Shown here: piece by piece, positions 6,637-11,170 of the stretch
Numbering within the stretch: position 1 is the stretch's first letter
How the letters are laid out: every line of letters begins with the position of its first letter
Source: Accumulibacter sp.
GTDB taxonomy: Bacteria; Pseudomonadota; Gammaproteobacteria; Burkholderiales; Rhodocyclaceae
Reading direction: 5' to 3'
Assembly: GCA_031267455.1 (NCBI GenBank)
Contig: JAIRZC010000255.1
Location: forward strand, 1-11,170
DNA: 11,170 bases
Made by a program: the position numbers and the translations under genes
Notes under the pieces: generated by a model
The model's database searches: none
What the model was told of the DNA's origin: nothing
What the model saw: the letters and a program-made list of their open reading frames with translations, nothing else

Positions 6637-7197
6637 TCAACCACGATCATCCGTCGGCGGCAAGGCGTGCGGATACAGGACGCGAATCCGCCGGGATTGC
6701 AGGAAATAAGCCGTCCAGAGCGAGGCGACGACCACATCGACGATGAGATCGCCTCCGGCATAGCCGAACAGTCCCCCGGTCTCGATACCAAAAAGGGACC
6801 ACGACAAAAACATTTCCACCGCGGTAAAACAAGGGTCGGTAAGCCACAATGTCGTAATCGCCAATGTGACGGATTCCCGTCTCCGAACGGCCAGGAGGCA
6901 ATATCCCGCGATCACTCTTTGCGCGATGACGAGGTAGGAAATCCATTTCATTGCCGCGTCGTAGAACGCCCATCCGCCGCTCCACTCGAGGTCCGGATAG
7001 CGCCTGAGCATTTCCAGGTGATCGACCGGCAAAATCACGATTCTGGAAAGCGGGCAGACAAGCGCAAAGAAAACGATGAAGAGCGTCAGGAAAACACCCA
7101 AGTCCAGCGGTCGCTGTTTTTTCATATCAGACAAATCGTTTTCTCCGTCATTGATCGCGCCCGAATGGCTCCACAGACGCCGAAGCGTTCTCTCCAT
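6637..7197 (-). CDS. DUF2569-like four-helix membrane protein
   Basis: 186 residues from the ATG at 7197. Other in-frame starts are ATG 7200, TTG 7218 and ATG 7125. I prefer 7197 because GGTGA lies 7 nt before it, and the 7125 start has no ribosome site. A polar N-terminal tail of about 30 residues precedes four hydrophobic segments (about 33-56, 83-104, 108-134, 148-166). Charged loops and the C-terminal WTAYFLQSRRIRVLY (161-175) follow. That ending, an aromatic residue plus FL-x-S-x-R, is typical of the DUF2569 family as I remember it (E. coli YdgK is a member), whose function is unknown. The tail is longer than usual. No operon partner is apparent, and the gene is convergent with crcB. Confidence 0.65.
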   Translation of the reverse strand: MERTLRRLWSHSGAINDGENDLSDMKKQRPLDLGVFLTLFIVFFALVCPLSRIVILPVDHLEMLRRYPDLEWSGGWAFYDAAMKWISYLVIAQRVIAGYCLLAVRRRESVTLAITTLWLTDPCFTAVEMFLSWSLFGIETGGLFGYAGGDLIVDVVVASLWTAYFLQSRRIRVLYPHALPPTDDRG

Positions 7198-7200
7198 CAT

Positions 7201-7721
7201 CACTTCACCGTAGCGCAAGTCCTTGTTTCACACCCGTCCGACAGGCGCCCGTAATGATTGACACTTCATATTCGCCCAAGTTCCATTTATATTTCGAACA
7301 GCATTTTTCACATCCGCTCGCGGTCACCGATTCTACATGGGGAAATACCCTGAAAGCCTTCGCTCGCCGCCTTTTTTTGGAACTTCGGTTTCAATCCGGG
7401 CCAGGTTCCGCGAAATGACGATGATATGACACCTGCCTCTCGGCTGATCCGGGAAGATGATGCGCTTGCCCGCGGAGATTCCGGCCATATCGGCATTGAG
7501 AAACGCAAAGAGGAGAAAAACTCCTCGCGCCGGGCAACGAAAGAGTACCGCATCAACCGCCGTCACAAGAACGTCCGGCGAAGGCCCCCTGGACATGTCG
7601 AGTGGAAAATTGAACGTCTGTACGGAGCAAGATGGAACCTCCCCTACTGATCGTAAAACGCCATTCGGGTTTTTCAAGGACGGTCTGTCGAGGCTTGGCA
7701 AAAATGCTCACCGGTTGAGCA
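7201..7721. other. Non-coding or decayed stretch, about 520 bp
   Basis: No recognisable gene. The best frame is on the minus strand at 7333-7701 (122 codons from a TTG). Its middle part (about 7381-7500) has fairly GC-rich third positions and a protein-like reading (GISAGKRIIFPDQPRG), which could be a gene remnant, but there is no clear start, ribosome site or family. On the plus strand TTGACA (7258-7263) is a perfect -35 without a -10 at the right distance. A small hairpin, TGCTCA (7705-7710), loop CCGGT, TGAGCA (7716-7721), abuts the left end of the first long repeat. Confidence 0.5.
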
Positions 7722-7925
7722 CCTTGTGGCCAGTACAAACCTGTTGATGCGCGCGCGGGCCGGCAGGCCATTACGGCCTGCTTGAGGGCAGGCGCGTTCT
7801 TTTTCCAGGGAAAGAGGCAAAAAAATACTGGAGTATTAGCCGTAAAAACGCCCATCTCCCCCTTTGCCCCATCCGCCAATTCAATGACACCGGACAAGGC
7901 GAACTGATCAGGGCATCCTCAAGCC
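7722..7925 (+). repeat. Long dispersed repeat, copy 1
   Basis: About 204 bp, matching 9951-10153 in the same orientation at roughly 75-80% identity by eye, with small indels. The best conserved part is the core GGCAGGCC-ATTAC-GGCCTGC (7762-7781), then CAGGCGCGTTCTTTTT and TATTAGCCGT. The core folds as a stem of 7 bp plus a G-T pair. A weaker outer stem (CGCGC with GCGCG) encloses it, followed by a T-run, as in an intrinsic terminator read on the plus strand. Reading frames differ between the copies, so it is probably not coding. No transposase or target-site duplication is visible. Confidence 0.75.
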
Positions 7926-8097
7926 GGAATCTGTTTCGTTTCTAAACTCCTGAATTCGTTGATATCTGAAGGACATACCCAGCCTTGCCCATACGCTGGC
8001 TCCCGCGCGCAAAGGGCTCTGGCGTGAAGCCTGGATTTCAGAGAGTGGAGACTATCCGTCCCGGGATGAGCGAAGCGAACCCCAACCAGCGCGGGCT
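7926..8097. other. Spacer with a short GGGATGAGCGAAGCGAACCC motif
   Basis: No gene seen. The motif at 8063-8087, extended to CCCCAACC, resembles a short palindromic element I associate with intergenic regions of several proteobacteria; that is memory, not a search. It sits 11 bp beyond the 3' end of the membrane-protein gene and may mark its transcript end. An inverted pair CCAGC/GCTGG lies near 7979-7999. Confidence 0.35.
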
Positions 8098-8877
8098 TTA
8101 GCCGTTGATGTTTTTTACTTGTGCCGGGACAACTTCCTTTCCCTGTCCATTGAGCACAGCGTCAATGTACGCGCTCCAAGAATCCGCTTGCCGTTCATTT
8201 AACGCCGGGATAGGAATGATGGGACGTTGCGGGTCGGATATGGATATTTTTAATACATAGTCAGTCTTCTTTTGCCTGTGTTCAAAATTGCCTATGCCTG
8301 TGTCCTGGATTGAATCACTTTGCCTGAAAGTGATTTGCCAGCTTAGAATTTCCGAAAAATCGCGAATTACATAATCACCGGAAGCATCAAAATGAACAAA
8401 CTTCCGGTTGCTGGTGTCGAATGCCAAACCTCCATTCATCGTTAGCAGCGCATTTTTAATATCAGGATTCAACTTCTCGTGTTGGTTGATTTTTTTAAGA
8501 ATTCCTTCAATGACTTCTCGATTTCCCTTTTCTGTCCTGATCGCGGAGAGGGCCGATAAAATGCAAACAACCAGAGCAAAACCACCTATCTGAAGAGCTT
8601 CAGCGGAGGCTGCTGAAAAACACCAGGAAATGAACATCAGAAGTGACAGAGCGCCGGAAAGTACAAGGACAGTGGGAGTAATTGCCATCTTAAAGGCCGC
8701 CATGCGTCCGGTCTTTTGTTTCCCCAATAAACACAGGACATAGCAAACACCGACCAAACCAGAAAGCAAACCAGAAAGCTTTTGAGTATAAATTCCAACA
8801 TATATAAAAATCGCGGAAAAACATAAAACCACTGCGCCGCAAAGTAATTCAAAGATTCTTGCCATTTTAATAAACAT
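8098..8877 (-). CDS. Membrane protein with cytosolic C-terminal domain, unknown (possibly DUF4755-like)
   Basis: 259 residues. Four hydrophobic helices (about 9-30, 34-52, 65-87, 95-113) are followed by a soluble C-terminal half. The soluble part has GGLAFDTSNRKFVHFD (149-164), DYVIRDFSEILSWQI (168-182), then DYVLKISISDPQRPIIPIP (206-224) and a final helix (228-243). The layout (self-description strand, 'FSEI-x-x-W', a K-x-x-I-x-I-x-D strand, terminal helix) recalls DUF4755-type proteins of mobile regions, but I am not sure. Base composition differs from its neighbours: one line (8221-8280) is 26/60 GC against 38/60 in icd (10561-10620), which suggests transfer. AAAAGG about 9 nt before the ATG at 8877 supports that start. 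No clear promoter was seen, so it may be read from the AKR gene upstream on the same strand. Confidence 0.8.
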   Translation of the reverse strand: MFIKMARIFELLCGAVVLCFSAIFIYVGIYTQKLSGLLSGLVGVCYVLCLLGKQKTGRMAAFKMAITPTVLVLSGALSLLMFISWCFSAASAEALQIGGFALVVCILSALSAIRTEKGNREVIEGILKKINQHEKLNPDIKNALLTMNGGLAFDTSNRKFVHFDASGDYVIRDFSEILSWQITFRQSDSIQDTGIGNFEHRQKKTDYVLKISISDPQRPIIPIPALNERQADSWSAYIDAVLNGQGKEVVPAQVKNING

Positions 8878-8920
8878 CAGATCGCCTTTTCTGGATTCAA
8901 AGGGTTAAAATGGGTCGTAG

Positions 8921-9043
8921 TCATTGGGTTTTTTCTGTCCGGCGACGCAAAACCGCCATCAGATCGTCAACGCCGGCGAACTTCTCGCCCTTGTCCGCCC
9001 TGCATATCCGCGATTGGATATTCTTCTCAAAAATCGAAATCAT
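8921..9043 (-). CDS. Candidate 40-residue ORF overlapping the AKR stop
   Basis: The ATG at 9043 lies inside the last codons of the aldo/keto reductase gene and the frame runs to a TGA at 8921-8923. The 17-bp overlap is of the kind seen in translational coupling. The product begins MISIFEKNIQSR and has a well-formed amphipathic stretch, GEKFAGVDDLMAVLRRR (19-35). I recognise no family. It could be a tiny regulator or antitoxin-like fragment, or chance. No independent ribosome site is visible. Confidence 0.3.
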   Translation of the reverse strand: MISIFEKNIQSRICRADKGEKFAGVDDLMAVLRRRTEKTQ

Positions 9044-9854
9044 CCGGGCTCGGCCCAAAACGATGATCCTGGTTCCGCGCGCCGATGGCTTTCATGTCTT
9101 CTTCGTCGAGTTCGAAATCGTAAAGCCGGGCGTTTTCGGCGATACGTTCGCGATGGATCGATTTGGGCAGGACGACGACACCGCGCTGGATGTTCCAGCG
9201 CAAAGCGATCTGAAGCGGCGTTTTCCCGTACTTTCCGGCGATTCTCAGCAGTTCGGGGTCCGTGGAAAGCGGCGCGCCCAGCCCGCCCAGCGGGCTCCAT
9301 GCCTCGCAAACGATGCCTTCCCTGGCGCAGCGCGCGATGAGCGGCGCTTGCGAGAGCCAGGGATGACATTCGATCTGGTTGGTCGCCGGTGGAATCGCGG
9401 CAGATTCGAGCAATTCGTCGAGGTGGCGCTCGTGGAAATTTGAAACGCCGATGGCCTTCGCGCGCCCCGATTCGTAAATCTCTTCGAGGATCTTCCAAGA
9501 TTCGACGAAAACACCTTCGACAGGCCAGTGGATCAGATAAAGATCGACGTAATCCGTTTGCAGGCGTTCGAGACTTTCTTCAAAAGCCTGCCGCTGACGC
9601 CTTGAGCGCATATCGTCGTTCCAGAGCTTGGTCGTGACGAAAATCTCCTCCCTCGGAACCCCGGAATCCCGGAGGCCCTTGCCGACGCCTTCTTCGTTCC
9701 GATAGATCGCCGCCGTGTCGATGTGGCGGCAACCCGCCTCGATCGCCCAGCAGACTGCTTTCGCGGCTTCCACCTCGCTCGCTCGCCATACGCCGAGCGC
9801 CAGAAGGGGGATCGAAAGACCGTTGTTCAGCCGTGTCATCGAACGCGAATCCAT
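9027..9854 (-). CDS. Aldo/keto reductase, 2,5-diketo-D-gluconate reductase type
   Basis: 275 residues, normal for the AKR5 group (E. coli DkgA/DkgB, Bacillus YvgN). These are cytosolic TIM-barrel enzymes that reduce aldehydes and ketones with NADPH. The catalytic tetrad is complete: Asp46 (HIDTAAIY), Tyr51, Lys76 (TTKLWNDD) and His109 (LIHWP). Other marks are the family phrase GVSNF followed by NQIECHPWL, and the cofactor-binding VVLPKSIHRERIAENARLYDFEL near the C-terminus (2'-phosphate contacts in Lys-Ser and the Arg). AAGGAGA 8 nt before the ATG at 9854 fixes the start; the frame continues upstream into the repeat but should not be coding there. The substrate cannot be told from sequence. 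Its tail overlaps the 40-residue ORF, and the AT-rich membrane-protein gene follows on the same strand, so the three may share a transcript. Confidence 0.94.
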   Translation of the reverse strand: MDSRSMTRLNNGLSIPLLALGVWRASEVEAAKAVCWAIEAGCRHIDTAAIYRNEEGVGKGLRDSGVPREEIFVTTKLWNDDMRSRRQRQAFEESLERLQTDYVDLYLIHWPVEGVFVESWKILEEIYESGRAKAIGVSNFHERHLDELLESAAIPPATNQIECHPWLSQAPLIARCAREGIVCEAWSPLGGLGAPLSTDPELLRIAGKYGKTPLQIALRWNIQRGVVVLPKSIHRERIAENARLYDFELDEEDMKAIGARNQDHRFGPSPDDFDF

Positions 9855-9878
9855 GGATATCTCCTTATCGATGGAATG

Positions 9879-9910
9879 ATTGTAACGCTCTTTGTCCTCG
9901 GTGAAGAGCG
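9879..9910 (-). promoter_or_regulatory. AKR promoter -10 with adjacent inverted repeat
   Basis: Minus-strand TACAAT (9879-9884) lies about 25 bp upstream of the AKR start codon. Immediately upstream is an inverted repeat, CGCTCTT (9886-9892) and AAGAGCG (9904-9910), spaced by 11 bp and spanning the spacer and -35 region. No good -35 is seen (TCTTCA at the right distance). This is the arrangement of an activator- or repressor-controlled promoter, by inference. Confidence 0.35.
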
Positions 9911-9950
9911 AATTCAAAACCGCTCCACGATGCTTCGGATTTCTTGCACC

Positions 9951-10153
9951 CCTTGTTGGCCAGCCCCACTTGCTGATACGCGCGCGTCGGCAGGCCATTA
10001 CGGCCTGCCCGAGGACAGGCGCGTTCTTTTTTCAGGAAAAGGAAGAAAAAAAACAGGAATATTAGCCGTCAGAACGCCAATTTCTCCCTTTTAGTACCAT
10101 CCGAAGCAAAGCAACGCCAGATCATCGAATTGATCAGGCCGTCTTTGGAAGCC
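9951..10153 (+). repeat. Long dispersed repeat, copy 2
   Basis: About 203 bp, same orientation as 7722-7925. The core hairpin is GGCAGGCC-ATTAC-GGCCTGCC (about 9988-10008), where copy 1 has a G-T pair at the stem base. An outer ACGCGC/GCGCGT stem encloses it, then TTCTTTTTT. Similarity continues through ATATTAGCCGTCAGAACGCC and into GAATTGATCAGG...GGAAGCC, so the unit is longer than the hairpin. It lies between the AKR promoter and icd. Confidence 0.75.
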
Positions 10154-10215
10154 GCCGTACGCCGGAAAAACTCCACGGACGCATCCCTTCGCGGTTTCTC
10201 GATTCAAAAATGAAA

Positions 10216-10221
10216 TAGAAT
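10216..10221 (+). promoter_or_regulatory. Possible -10 element for icd
   Basis: TAGAAT about 80 bp upstream of the icd start codon. Candidate -35 hexamers (GGTTTC at 17 bp, TTTCTC at 15 bp) are weak. Confidence 0.25.
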
Positions 10222-10303
10222 CCTACTTTCCCGTCCGGGTCATTCCGCTCATGAAGTGTGAAAATCCTTCGCGGCGAGCAACGTCGGAGCATGGAGTCGC
10301 AGT

Positions 10304-11170
<867 letters not shown>

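Noticed and set aside
7333..7701. 122-codon minus-strand ORF
   Set aside because: Protein-like in the middle but no family, a TTG start without a ribosome site, and a weak beginning and end. Noted as a possible remnant, not called as a gene.
9027..9998. 323-codon version of the aldo/keto reductase
   Set aside because: The strong ribosome site is at 9854, and the extra N-terminus is translated from the promoter and repeat copy 2.
7722..10153. Transposon or CRISPR interpretation of the paired repeats
   Set aside because: Only two copies about 2 kb apart, direct not inverted, with no transposase, cas gene, or regular spacers.

Overview
This is a chromosomal stretch from a GC-rich proteobacterium, most likely of the beta/gamma branch. 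One hand-counted line of icd is 63% GC. The lineage guess rests on the partial AlaS, on an Escherichia-type HemG, on an Icd with beta/gamma-proteobacterial wording (for example the [13 protein letters not shown] segment), and on a YiiG-like DUF3829 lipoprotein. I cannot name the genus. The window is mostly single housekeeping and accessory genes facing different ways. I see no defence locus, prophage, CRISPR array, transposase, rRNA or tRNA.

Layout, left to right. The 5' part of alaS lies on the minus strand (1-1535), and its 3' end is cut off by the window. Divergent from it is a DUF3829 lipoprotein (1779-2711) behind a good sigma-70 promoter. A convergent UgpB-like periplasmic binding protein (2850-4160, minus) has no transporter partners beside it. 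A 629-bp stretch without a firm gene follows (4161-4789), holding a small-ORF candidate and an unusual palindrome cluster. hemG (4790-5374) overlaps tail to tail by 14 bp with a secreted CAP-domain protein (5361-5867, minus). Fluoride exporter gene crcB (6214-6594) is convergent with a four-helix DUF2569-like membrane protein (6637-7197, minus).

The right half is more accessory. Two copies of a ~205-bp repeat (7722-7925 and 9951-10153), in the same orientation, bracket about 2 kb. Between them, on the minus strand, are an aldo/keto reductase (9027-9854), a possible overlapping 40-residue ORF (8921-9043) and an AT-richer membrane protein of unknown function (8098-8877). The AT-rich gene looks acquired. 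The window ends inside icd (10304 onward, plus strand, GTG start).

Functional links are loose: translation (alaS), heme synthesis (hemG), TCA cycle (icd), carbonyl reduction (AKR), fluoride resistance (crcB), and envelope proteins (DUF3829 lipoprotein, CAP protein, DUF2569, binding protein). The best leads are the paired structured repeats and what lies between them, the binding protein with an altered N-terminal lobe, and two short unannotated ORFs. None amounts to a clear new system.
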